The translations under genes and the position numbers were made by a program. A stretch of 64,000 nt of DNA from Lysinibacillus sp. B2A1 (GTDB lineage Bacteria; Bacillota; Bacilli; Bacillales_A; Planococcaceae): assembly GCA_002973635.1 (NCBI GenBank), contig CP027224.1, positions 506,501-570,500 on the forward strand. The letters run 5' to 3'. Position 1 is the stretch's first letter. Each line of letters opens with the position of its first letter. The notes below the pieces were generated by a model, which saw only the letters and a list, made by a program, of their open reading frames with translations, did not search any database and was not told the origin of the DNA. This document shows positions 51,141-59,659 of this stretch, one piece after another.

Positions 51141-52860
51141 ATGAAAGAAATTTTTTCCTATGTAAAGCCGTATAAATGGACAGCATCTATTGCGTTATGT
51201 TTAATGCTGTTGGAGTTATTTGTTGAGTTAGTTCAGCCGCTTATAATGGCTAAAATCATAGATGATGGGGTACGAGCACAAAATCAGGGAATGATTTTAC
51301 AATGGGGGCTATATTACTAGTTCTTTCCTTCGTAGCTTTTTTTGCTGGTGTCATTAATTCATATTTTTCATCACATACTGCACAAAGCTTTTCTTATGAT
51401 TTACGAAATGCGATGTTTGAAAAAATTCAAGCGTTTACTTTAGCTGCTTATCAAAAGTTTTCAACTGCCTCACTAATTACAAGGCTGACGAATGATGTGA
51501 CACAGGTTCAAACTGTGCTTTTTATGAGTCTGCGAATTATGCTTCGAGCACCATTGGCTGTTGTTGGTAGTATTGTTATGGCTTTTGTTGTCAATGCAAA
51601 GCTTGCATTATTTTTAGTTATTGGGGCACCTGTAATTTTCATTTTTCTTATTTTTATGGTAACAAAGGGCGTGTCTTATTTTGGGCTTGTTCAAAAGAGA
51701 GTGGATCGTTTAAATCGTGTACTACAGGAAAATTTACAGGCTATCCGCTTGGTTAAGGCTTATTTACGTGGTACCTATGAAGCCTCTCGTTTTGAAGAGG
51801 TAGCTTCACGCTTAAAATTAGATACAGTCAAGGCTTTGCGTACAATGGAGTATATTATGCCTGTCCTGTTATTCATCATGAATATGAGTTTACTTGCTGT
51901 TTTGTGGTTTGGGACAAAGCAAATAGCTTCAGGTACAACACCGATTGGTGATATTGTGGCAATTGTCAATTATGCAATGCGTATGACAGGCTCATTTTCA
52001 ATGTTTGCGTTTATTATAATCTTTTATGCTCGTGCCAAGGCCTCGGCAGAACGTATGGCAGAAGTACTATCTATTGAAAATGAGACTGAGCTTTCATCAT
52101 CTATAGAAAGTGCCTCTAGCAGAAGATATTTTGGCGAATTGACCTTTGACAACGTTAGCTTTACATATCCAGGTGGAGACTCTCCCGTATTAGCGAGTGT
52201 AAGCTTTCGCGTTAAATCAGGTGAAAAATTAGCCATAATGGGTGCTACAGGTGCAGGTAAATCAACATTATTACAACTAATTCCACGTTTTTATGATGTC
52301 ACTGAGGGGCGAATAGTAGTAGAAGGCAAGGATATTCAGCAATGGGACTTACAAGAGCTAAGAGAGATTATTGGTTATGTCCCACAGCAATCCTTATTAT
52401 TTACAGGCAGTATCGCAGACAATGTTAAATGGGGGACGCTGATGCTGAAATGGCTGCTGTGCGACAGGCGACGATGCAAGCGCAAATACATGCTTCTGTA
52501 GAAGATTTTCCACAGGGTTATGAAACAAGAGTTGGACAGAAGGGCGTTAATCTTTCAGGTGGTCAAAAACAAAGGTTATCTATTGCAAGAGCGTTATTAC
52601 GAAAAGGTCATCTATTAATGCTGGACGATAGTACGAGTGCGCTTGATGTAAAAACGGAGCAAGCATTATGGGAGGCACTGAGCGAGGAACCAGCAACTAT
52701 GCTTGTTGTTACCCAGAAAATACGTACGGCTAAAGGGGCAGATCGAATATTACTAATCGATGCAGGGAGAGTAGTAGCATATGGCACGCATAAAGAGCTA
52801 TTACAGACTTCTGAGCTCTATAAAAAAATCGCAGTCTCCCAGCAGGAGGTAGAGAAATAA
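51141..52860 (+). pseudogene. ABC exporter half-transporter (YfiB-like), split by two frameshifts
   Basis: Start ATG 51141 (AAGGGGGAAGAAT) gives MKEIFSYVKPYKWTASIALC, then breaks at the G-run 51304-51308. The frame resumes at 51302 and breaks again at the G-run 52431-52435. Adding one G at each site restores a single ORF of 573 codons, the length I recall for B. subtilis YfiB. The rebuilt protein has six helices and an ATPase domain: Walker A GATGAGKSTLL, signature LSGGQKQRLSIARAL, Walker B LLMLDDSTSALD (Asp for the catalytic Glu) and no H-loop His (VVTQKI). This is a typical degenerate-site subunit of a heterodimeric exporter. The stop overlaps the next ATG by 1 nt. Confidence 0.85.
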
Positions 52861-54692
52861 TGGCATTTTTCCACAAACCTTTTGGTTATGAGCCGATTTT
52901 GACAAAAGATGATTTACAACAGGTTGTTAAGAAAAAGAAGGGCCCGCGTGCGACAGATTGGCGAAGTACATTGTTGAGATTATGGAAAATTGTCGATGAA
53001 CAACGTGTACTCTTAATGATTGTGCTTTTACTTGTTATGGTGAGTTCTGTTTTAGCGCTTCTTGGACCCTATATAATCGGAAAAATGATAGATATGTATG
53101 TGATGCATGGTCAGCTCGCAGGTCTAGGTAAGGGCATTATGCTGTTAATCGGCATTTATGCTCTACTAGCAGTAGCGTTATTTTTACAAAATTACTGGAT
53201 GATTGGTATTGCCCAGCAAACCATTTATAGACTGCGTACAAGCGTCTTTACACATTTTCAAAGATTACCCATTTCATTTTTTGATCGCCGACAGCATGGA
53301 GAGTTAATGAGTCGGATGACAAATGATATAGAAGCGGTAAGTTCAACATTAAATAGTTCCTTTATTCAGGTGTTTTCCAGTGTTTTAACGCTTACAGGTA
53401 CTATAGTTATCATGCTAAGCTTAAGTCCTTTGCTAACGGTATTAACGATGACCATTATACCGATTATGTTTTGGGCTATGCGCTGGATTACTCGAAGAAC
53501 AGCTCCATTATTTAAACAGCAGCAGGTGGCTATTGGTGCGCTCAACGGTATGATTGAAGAGACAATTTCAGGTCAACGAATTGTGAAGGCATTCTCACAA
53601 GAGGACAGAATGATGGAGGAGTTTCGTGAGAAAAGCTTGCGATTAAAAACAACAGGCTTTTGGGCACAGACATATTCAGGCTATATTCCAAAGGTCATGA
53701 ACTTCTTAAACAATATGAGCTTTACAATTGTAGCTGGGATTGGGGGCGTACTTGCTCTTTATGGTCACGTGTCAATTGGGGTCATTGTTATTTTTACTGA
53801 GTACGCACGCCAGTTTACTCGCCCATTAAATGATTTAGCCAATCAATTTAATACAGTTTTATCAGCCATTGCTGGTGCTGAACGAGTATTTGCATTACTG
53901 GATGAACAGCCTGAAGTGGAAACTGCTTCAACACAAAAGCATAAACTATTAGGACAGGTGAGCTTCCAGCATGTTTATTTTAAATATGAGCAGGAGGAAG
54001 AAGCTTATACGTTAAAGGATGTTAATTTTATAGTAGAGCCTGGACAAACAATAGCTCTTGTGGGAGCAACGGGTGCAGGAAAGACAACTATCTTACAGCT
54101 TATTGCAAGATTTTATGAGGTAACAAAAGGTGAGGTTTTATTTGATGGTGTAAACATTCAACAAATAGAACGACAAGCATTGCGTTCGCAAATGGCCTTT
54201 GTGCTTCAGGACCCATTTTTGTTTGAAGCGTCAGTACGAGAGAATATTCGCTATGGTCGATTAGATGCAAGCGATGAAGAAATAGTAGAGGCGGCAAAAC
54301 GCGCAAATGCTCACGACTTTATCATTAAGCTAAAAAATGGCTATGATACTATTCTTGCAGCAGATGGTCGAGAAATTTCACAGGGACAAAAGCAGCTACT
54401 GTCAATAGCTCGAGCATTAATTGCTGATCCTAAGATATTATTACTTGATGAGGCTACAAGCAGTATTGATACTGTTACTGAGCTTGCCATTCAAGAGGCA
54501 CTGGATACCTTAATGCAGGGGCGTACAAGCTTTGTTATTGCTCATCGCTTAAATACTGTACACAATGCCGATATTGTACTTGTTATGCACAAGGGTGAAT
54601 TAGTTGAAGCAGGTCCTCAACAACAGTTAATTGAATCGGGTGGCGTTTATGCGCAAATGTTACAATCTTCTTCATATCATCTTGAAGAGTAG
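52860..54692 (+). CDS. ABC exporter half-transporter, catalytic partner (YfiC-like)
   Basis: A 610-residue ABC transporter: six helices (about 55-330) and an ATPase domain (about 355-600). Walker A GATGAGKTTILQL, Walker B ILLLDEATSSID with the catalytic Glu, and H-loop VIAHRL are intact. The signature is ISQGQKQLLSIARAL rather than LSGGQ. These features complement the upstream subunit (which keeps LSGGQ but lacks Glu and His), as in heterodimeric exporters such as BmrCD. ATG overlaps the preceding stop by one base, with AGGAGG inside the previous gene, so the two are translationally coupled. It exports drugs or lipids; substrate unknown. Confidence 0.92.
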   Translation: MAFFHKPFGYEPILTKDDLQQVVKKKKGPRATDWRSTLLRLWKIVDEQRVLLMIVLLLVMVSSVLALLGPYIIGKMIDMYVMHGQLAGLGKGIMLLIGIYALLAVALFLQNYWMIGIAQQTIYRLRTSVFTHFQRLPISFFDRRQHGELMSRMTNDIEAVSSTLNSSFIQVFSSVLTLTGTIVIMLSLSPLLTVLTMTIIPIMFWAMRWITRRTAPLFKQQQVAIGALNGMIEETISGQRIVKAFSQEDRMMEEFREKSLRLKTTGFWAQTYSGYIPKVMNFLNNMSFTIVAGIGGVLALYGHVSIGVIVIFTEYARQFTRPLNDLANQFNTVLSAIAGAERVFALLDEQPEVETASTQKHKLLGQVSFQHVYFKYEQEEEAYTLKDVNFIVEPGQTIALVGATGAGKTTILQLIARFYEVTKGEVLFDGVNIQQIERQALRSQMAFVLQDPFLFEASVRENIRYGRLDASDEEIVEAAKRANAHDFIIKLKNGYDTILAADGREISQGQKQLLSIARALIADPKILLLDEATSSIDTVTELAIQEALDTLMQGRTSFVIAHRLNTVHNADIVLVMHKGELVEAGPQQQLIESGGVYAQMLQSSSYHLEE

Positions 54693-54703
54693 CGTTATTA
54701 TAT

Positions 54704-54735
54704 GGAGTGATCTCTCTTTGGGATCGCTCCTTTCT
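54704..54735 (+). terminator. Weak terminator after the ABC exporter
   Basis: GGAGTGATC pairs with GATCGCTCC (one G/U), then TTTCTT. Short tail, so only likely. Confidence 0.5.
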
Positions 54736-54764
54736 TAGTTTTTGAAAACAATATCAATTATGCC

Positions 54765-54960
54765 TCTGCAGAATTGCCTTCATAAAGAGCTCCTTTTTGG
54801 TTCCGTGACATCTGCTGAAAAGTAGCTTAAATTAGCATTCATCTCACCACCTAAAGAGGTAAGAGATTTCTGTATCTGCCACTGCCCTATGCTTATGCGC
54901 ATAAAACAACTGCCGCTACGCTTTCGATACAAAAAAACATTTGCTGAAAGAAGTTAAAAG
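54765..54960 (-). repeat. Dispersed intergenic repeat, copy I
   Basis: Read on the minus strand: CTTCTTTCAGCAAATG, a GCGTAGCGGCAG module, TACCTCTTTAGGTGGTGAGA, TGAATGCTAATTTAAGCTAC, TTTTCAGCAGATGTCACGGA, ACCAAAAAGGAGC and CAATTCTGCAGAGGCATAAT. The order agrees with copies E and D. It lies in a 595-bp gap; the rest (54961-55287) is AT-rich, with a plausible TTGCAA...TACAAT promoter just before the GNAT gene. Confidence 0.7.
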
Positions 54961-55287
54961 AAGGGTCGAAAATATGGCATCATTGCAAAAATAATTAAAT
55001 GAAATGAAGACCATATTCTTATATCAAAAATGTAATTTATTTGTATAAATGGTATAATTGTAAGGAGGGTTGAAATATTGAATGAGAGCGCTTAGTATGA
55101 ATATGTATCTATAAATTCTAGTAGTTTTCAGTTATTACAGTCATTAATGATTGTATAAATCCATTTATTTTCCTTGTATTAAAAACAAAATAGTTGATTA
55201 TTAGAAGTTACTATTATAATTTGTTGCAAGCTGATTTTCTTTCTTGCTACAATAGGGCAATAGTCTGATTCAAGAACGGAGTAAACG

Positions 55288-56154
55288 ATGAATATTTCAG
55301 TAATGACGGTGTCTTTTCCATTAGATGGGGAAACATTAAAAGAAGTAACATTATTATGTGAAGAAGCAACCGTACATGATTACCGTGTATATGAAACTGC
55401 AATGGGAGTTCCTATGGCGGGATCTTTTGAAACAAAGGGCTTTATGATACTTGCATATGAAGATGATAAGGATGTGTTAGTAGGAGCAGCAAGTGCTGTA
55501 GACTTAATGGGGCTTCATACATATGAATGGTCTCTAGTAGTAACGCCTGCCTATCGTCAAAAAGGAATCGGAACCGCTTTAGTGGAAGCTTTACAGGCTG
55601 GTCTTCAAGAGCGTGGAGTAGAGGGGCAATTGGCTGTAGTAATAGATGGATCACCCTTTGGTCATACGTTTATTGAAAATAAAGGCTTTACATATAGCTT
55701 TTCAGAGGCAACTTTAGAAACAAGAGCAGAATCAGTAAATTTATGTAAGGATGTAGAAATTACTCCTTATGCAGGTGAGCAGGCAGAGTTGATTGACATT
55801 TATAGTGAAGCGTTTGGGGATTTACCAGAAGAGTCTGAAGAGCTAATAGCCTTTAATACATCTACAGATGGCAGAAAGCTATGGCTGGCCCGCAAAGACG
55901 GTGAGGTCGTTGGAACAGTGACAACTGCTCAGGAAAATGAAGTTCAATGGGTCACAGCATTGGCCGTACATCCAAATTGCGAAGGACAGGGCATTGGTAC
56001 AGCTATGTTATCCTTTTCCAAGGACTATGCAAGCAAAATCGGAGCAAAATTTGTGATGCTTGATGTAGAAATTGACAATGGGAAAGCCCTTTCTGTTTAT
56101 GAAAAGGCTGGCTTTATGAAGGCACAACAAATCGATTATTATGTAAAGCATTAA
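55288..56154 (+). CDS. Tandem GNAT acetyltransferase
   Basis: A 288-residue protein of two GNAT domains. The first (about 1-150) carries VVTPAYRQKGIGTALVEAL; the second (about 155-288) AVHPNCEGQGIGTAMLSF, where the first Arg of the R/Q-x-x-G-x-G/A loop is replaced by Glu. Both keep the N/D-x-x-A-x-x-x-Y-E-K-x-G-F type end (second copy: NGKALSVYEKAGF). Such double GNATs occur in mycothiol or antibiotic-resistance type enzymes, but the substrate is unknown. ATG 55288 follows ACGGAG. Single gene with its own terminator. Confidence 0.82.
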   Translation: MNISVMTVSFPLDGETLKEVTLLCEEATVHDYRVYETAMGVPMAGSFETKGFMILAYEDDKDVLVGAASAVDLMGLHTYEWSLVVTPAYRQKGIGTALVEALQAGLQERGVEGQLAVVIDGSPFGHTFIENKGFTYSFSEATLETRAESVNLCKDVEITPYAGEQAELIDIYSEAFGDLPEESEELIAFNTSTDGRKLWLARKDGEVVGTVTTAQENEVQWVTALAVHPNCEGQGIGTAMLSFSKDYASKIGAKFVMLDVEIDNGKALSVYEKAGFMKAQQIDYYVKH

Positions 56155-56161
56155 AATGAAT

Positions 56162-56200
56162 GGTAAGGAGGGAAAAGTAAAATCACTCCTTACCTTTTTT
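56162..56200 (+). terminator. Terminator of the double GNAT gene
   Basis: GGTAAGGAG and CTCCTTACC form a perfect 9-bp stem around a 15-nt loop, followed by TTTTTT. Confidence 0.8.
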
Positions 56201-56287
56201 ATTATAAAAGTATAACTAAGCTTTTTTATCATAAATACCTACTATCTTCATATAGTATTAATAACCCGATGAAAGGAGTCGTTACTC

Positions 56288-56410
56288 GTGCGCATGCCAG
56301 CATTGCCTAAAAAGAAGTCTCCTCCAAAGGAAGCACCTAGCTCATGGTGGAAAATTATTAAAGTGTATTTATCCCGAGGGAAGTTTTACCGTTTACCACC
56401 TCGGAATTAA
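56288..56410 (+). CDS. Small basic proline-rich protein (40 aa)
   Basis: A 40-residue ORF with GTG start, GAAAGGAG 9 nt upstream and its own terminator 14 nt after the stop. Sequence runs from MRMPALPKKKSPPKEAPSS, through WWKIIKVYLS, to RGKFYRLPPRN: strongly basic, seven prolines, an amphipathic or membrane-surface middle. I do not recognise it. The complete expression signals around such a short frame make it a likely gene. Convergent with the helD-like gene. Confidence 0.55.
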   Translation: MRMPALPKKKSPPKEAPSSWWKIIKVYLSRGKFYRLPPRN

Positions 56411-56423
56411 TAAAGGAGCATTG

Positions 56424-56450
56424 AAAAAGTCGCCCTAATAGCGACTTTTT
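56424..56450. terminator. Bidirectional terminator
   Basis: AAAAAGTCGC-CCTAATA-GCGACTTTTT, perfect 10-bp stem with A- and T-runs in the arms, between the 40-aa ORF and the helD-like gene. Confidence 0.85.
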
Positions 56451-56466
56451 ATTGCTTATAGGAATT

Positions 56467-58695
56467 TTAGCTTTCTAAAAGAAAGGCTTCTTTTGCAGGG
56501 CCGATTAAATAGAGTTCATGCATTGCCCGTGTAAGTGCCACATACAGTAGCTTTCTGTCAAGCTTTGTATCATAGAAAGGTGTATCGAAGGCAGCGACGA
56601 TGACTGCATCAAATTCAAGTCCCTTTGCTAAATGACTTGGCACTACAAGTAATAATTCCTGATTGATGGAATCATTTTCTGTAAGCAGTTGAGTGTTTAT
56701 TTTATGGTCAGTTAAAGCTTTCTGCATTTTGAGCGCCTCTGCTGATGTTTTACAAATTAATGCAATGGATCTATGTCCTTTCGCGCGAATGGATTCAAAA
56801 ATTGACTTAATTTTTAGGGCATCGAATGCATTTGCTTGTATGAAAGTTGGCGCATTGCCATGACGAACTACAGGCTCCACTAGTGGTAACTGTTCTTCCA
56901 TTTGTACTAAAACCTTATTTGCGACCTCCATGATTTCAATGGTTGTACGATAACTTTTTTGTAGTGTCCTGAAGCTTGCGCGAGGAAATAACTGTTGGAC
57001 AGGCTCCCAGGCAGTTAGTGAACGATAACTATGAATACCTTGTGCTAAATCGCCTACCATTGTAAACATATCTGTTTCAAGTCCAGCTTTTAAAGCAGCA
57101 AGCTGGAATAAGCTATAGTCCTGTACTTCGTCAATAAAAACCACCCGCATTTTCCATTCATCTGAAATACCCTTAAAGCGAGCCTGTAAATAATACAACG
57201 CGGCTAAGTCCTCAAGCACCCACTGTTCCTTTAGATGAGCCTGTAAAAACTGCTGTTGTTCAAGATAATGCCACTCCGGTGCAAGCTCTGCTAAAAGCTC
57301 AGGTTTTGTAAGTAGGGTACGGTAAAGTATTTTTATATTATGTTTAGAGAAACGTCGCATATAAATAGTTGCAGTGGATTTAGCCTCTTTTTCAATGGCG
57401 GGTATTCGTTCATCCCGTTCATCAATAAACTTTGTAACGACACGACGACGTTTGTCATCATCTCGTATTCCATTTAAAGCTTTGCCAAGCGCCTCATCAT
57501 ATTTCTTATGCAACATATTTAAGACGGCTTGCTTCTTTTGGCGAACATGGCTGGCTAAAATCTTTTTAATATGGTCAATTCGCTTTTCAATAGGCATATA
57601 AGAAAATTCGTATAAGAACAGCTTTTTTAAATGAGAGGCGCGCATAATACAGTATTTTTCAATGAAAACATCTTCAAATTGCTCAGCGGTTTCCTGCTCA
57701 AGCTTTTGAACATAACGTTCTATAACATCACGATAATAAAGTGAGCCCTTCATCTCAGATATCCAAGCGGTGGACTGTTGAGATCCGCCTGCAACAAGAG
57801 TTTCTAACTGCTCATTAGGGTTTTGAAGTTTAAGCTTAAGCTTAGTAGCAGCAAGGACATAATCTGCAAAGGTTGTTTGACAAATTTTGTCAACGCCGAG
57901 TTCTGGCAAAACGTCACCAATATAATCGATAAATAGCTTATTTGGTGCTAATATCATGAGCTGCTCAGGGTTAAAATGCTCGCCCATAGTATAGAGGAAG
58001 TAAGAGATTCGGTGGAGAGCTATCGTTGTTTTTCCACTGCCGGCAGCACCCTGTACGATAATAGGCTGACGAAGATGTGCTCGTATAATTTCGTTCTGTT
58101 CTTTTTGAATGGTCGAGACGATTTCTGTTAAACGTACATCTGCCTTTCCAGCTAACGCTTCTTGCAGTAATTCATCATTCGTCGTTAAATCAATATCTCG
58201 TATATCAAGCAATTCACCATTTTCAATTTTATATTGACGCTTGGCAAAAAGGTGACCTTTATGAATTTCACCTCGAACATCATACTCCATATCACCAAGG
58301 CGACCATCATAATAGACGTTTGCAACTGGTGAACGCCAGTCTACAATAATTGGTTCGTGTGTCTCTCGATGGAACAATGAGGTTTTACCAATATAAAGAA
58401 ATTCCTCTGGATCACCAGTCTTTTGAAAATGGATTCGGGCAAAATAAGGCTTCTTTTGCACAGCCTCTAAGCCTTCCTTTTGGTTACGTGCCATTTCAAA
58501 GAATCGGGCGTTGGCAAGGATATTTAAATAACTCAAACTAGAGTCTAAATAATCAAGATCTGCCATCGATTGCCGAATATTCTCCTGCGCTGATTTCAAG
58601 TCTCTTTGCGATTCATTTAATATTTGTTGCATATAATTTTTAGTAAAAGCTAGCCATTCCACCTCAGCCCTAAAATCTGGATGTTGCGTAGTCAT
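56467..58695 (-). CDS. helD: HelD-like RNA polymerase recycling ATPase
   Basis: A 742-residue UvrD/Rep-type protein with the layout of Bacillus HelD. A long N-terminal coiled-coil arm (about 1-65) inserts into RNA polymerase, then DWRSPVANVYYDG, Walker A QGAAGSGKTTIALHR (216-223), a large inserted bundle, Walker B VFIDEVQDYS, GDLAQGIHS, SYRTT, AKGLEFDAVIV and VALTRAMHEL motifs. It frees stalled RNA polymerase from DNA and RNA. In-frame GTG 58704 is in the AGGAGGTG site; ATG 58695 has 6-8 nt spacing. Monocistronic. Confidence 0.9.
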   Translation of the reverse strand: MTTQHPDFRAEVEWLAFTKNYMQQILNESQRDLKSAQENIRQSMADLDYLDSSLSYLNILANARFFEMARNQKEGLEAVQKKPYFARIHFQKTGDPEEFLYIGKTSLFHRETHEPIIVDWRSPVANVYYDGRLGDMEYDVRGEIHKGHLFAKRQYKIENGELLDIRDIDLTTNDELLQEALAGKADVRLTEIVSTIQKEQNEIIRAHLRQPIIVQGAAGSGKTTIALHRISYFLYTMGEHFNPEQLMILAPNKLFIDYIGDVLPELGVDKICQTTFADYVLAATKLKLKLQNPNEQLETLVAGGSQQSTAWISEMKGSLYYRDVIERYVQKLEQETAEQFEDVFIEKYCIMRASHLKKLFLYEFSYMPIEKRIDHIKKILASHVRQKKQAVLNMLHKKYDEALGKALNGIRDDDKRRRVVTKFIDERDERIPAIEKEAKSTATIYMRRFSKHNIKILYRTLLTKPELLAELAPEWHYLEQQQFLQAHLKEQWVLEDLAALYYLQARFKGISDEWKMRVVFIDEVQDYSLFQLAALKAGLETDMFTMVGDLAQGIHSYRSLTAWEPVQQLFPRASFRTLQKSYRTTIEIMEVANKVLVQMEEQLPLVEPVVRHGNAPTFIQANAFDALKIKSIFESIRAKGHRSIALICKTSAEALKMQKALTDHKINTQLLTENDSINQELLLVVPSHLAKGLEFDAVIVAAFDTPFYDTKLDRKLLYVALTRAMHELYLIGPAKEAFLLES

Positions 58696-58870
58696 TTTTA
58701 GCACCTCCTAAGTACTTACAAATTCAAAGTAGATTATCATACTACTATATATAATATTTACCATCAAGCGAAAGCGTAATAGGCTAATTATGTTACTATT
58801 AGATTTAGAAGCAAGTAATATATAATTAGTTTTTTGATCAAATTAAAAGGTGTCATAGGAGGTTATAGGT

Positions 58871-59602
58871 TTGGATATTTTCGCACATAGAGGCGTTTCT
58901 GCACATTACCCAGAAAATACGGTAGCCGCATTTTGCGCAGCAGCAAGGCTTCCCATTGGAGGTATCGAGTTAGATGTACATGTAACAGCTGATGGCGAGC
59001 TAGTGGTCATTCATGATGAAACGATTGATCGGACATCCAATGGTAGTGGCTATGTTAAAGATTATACCTTACAGCAGTTGCGTGCATTTGATTTTGGTTC
59101 ATGGTTTTCTGCGGAATTTGAGGGTGAAAGTATCCCGACACTGGGTGAAATATTAGAATTGTTTGCAGGTACAAATCATCGTATTAATATAGAGCTTAAA
59201 ACAGATGTAGTGCCCTATGATGGGATTGAGGCTCTTGTCATGAAGGAAGTTGCTGCACATCAAATGACAGAAAGAGTGATCATATCCTCCTTTAATCATG
59301 AGTCGATACAAATTGTCTCACAGATGGCACCATATATTGAAACCGCAGCTTTATTTGCTGAAATTTTAATTGATTTTAACGGCTATGCTGTTCAAATTCC
59401 AGCAAATGCAATCCATGTTAGTTTACCAGCAGCATTTCGAAAATCTGTTGGTAGAGCTTTGCAAGAAGGAGCAATTGTGCGGGTTTATACAGTGAATGAT
59501 GTTAAGCATGCTGAGCATTTACAGGGACTCGGTGTGCGGGCAATTTTTACAGATGATCCAGAGAAGATTATGGCTGGATTGAGTGGGCAGAAAAAGGAAT
59601 GA
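58871..59602 (+). CDS. Glycerophosphodiester phosphodiesterase
   Basis: A 243-residue cytoplasmic GDPD. It hydrolyses glycerophosphodiesters to glycerol-3-phosphate and an alcohol. Motifs: FAHRGVSAHYPENT (HRG, metal Glu in PENT), GIELDVHVTADGELVVIHDE (E-x-D metal ligands and catalytic His) and INIELKTD. No signal peptide, so it acts inside. Start TTG 58871, about 8 nt after AGGAGG. Single gene; a GCGCTGATA/TATCAGCGC hairpin without T-tail follows. Confidence 0.9.
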   Translation: MDIFAHRGVSAHYPENTVAAFCAAARLPIGGIELDVHVTADGELVVIHDETIDRTSNGSGYVKDYTLQQLRAFDFGSWFSAEFEGESIPTLGEILELFAGTNHRINIELKTDVVPYDGIEALVMKEVAAHQMTERVIISSFNHESIQIVSQMAPYIETAALFAEILIDFNGYAVQIPANAIHVSLPAAFRKSVGRALQEGAIVRVYTVNDVKHAEHLQGLGVRAIFTDDPEKIMAGLSGQKKE

Positions 59603-59613
59603 ATAGGGGAGAG

Positions 59614-59637
59614 GCGCTGATACATCAATATCAGCGC
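59614..59637. terminator. Stem-loop between convergent genes (weak terminator)
   Basis: GCGCTGATA and TATCAGCGC form a perfect 9-bp stem, with no T-run behind on either strand. Possibly an mRNA end-stabilising hairpin rather than a terminator. Confidence 0.4.
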
Positions 59638-59659
59638 GCTTGAGCCTAGTAATAATCCT

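Noticed and set aside
51302..52860. Programmed ribosomal frameshifting in the ABC gene
   Set aside because: Both sites are plain TGGGGG runs without a slippery heptamer of the X-XXY-YYZ kind or an obvious downstream stem; deletion of a G by error or mutation explains them more simply.
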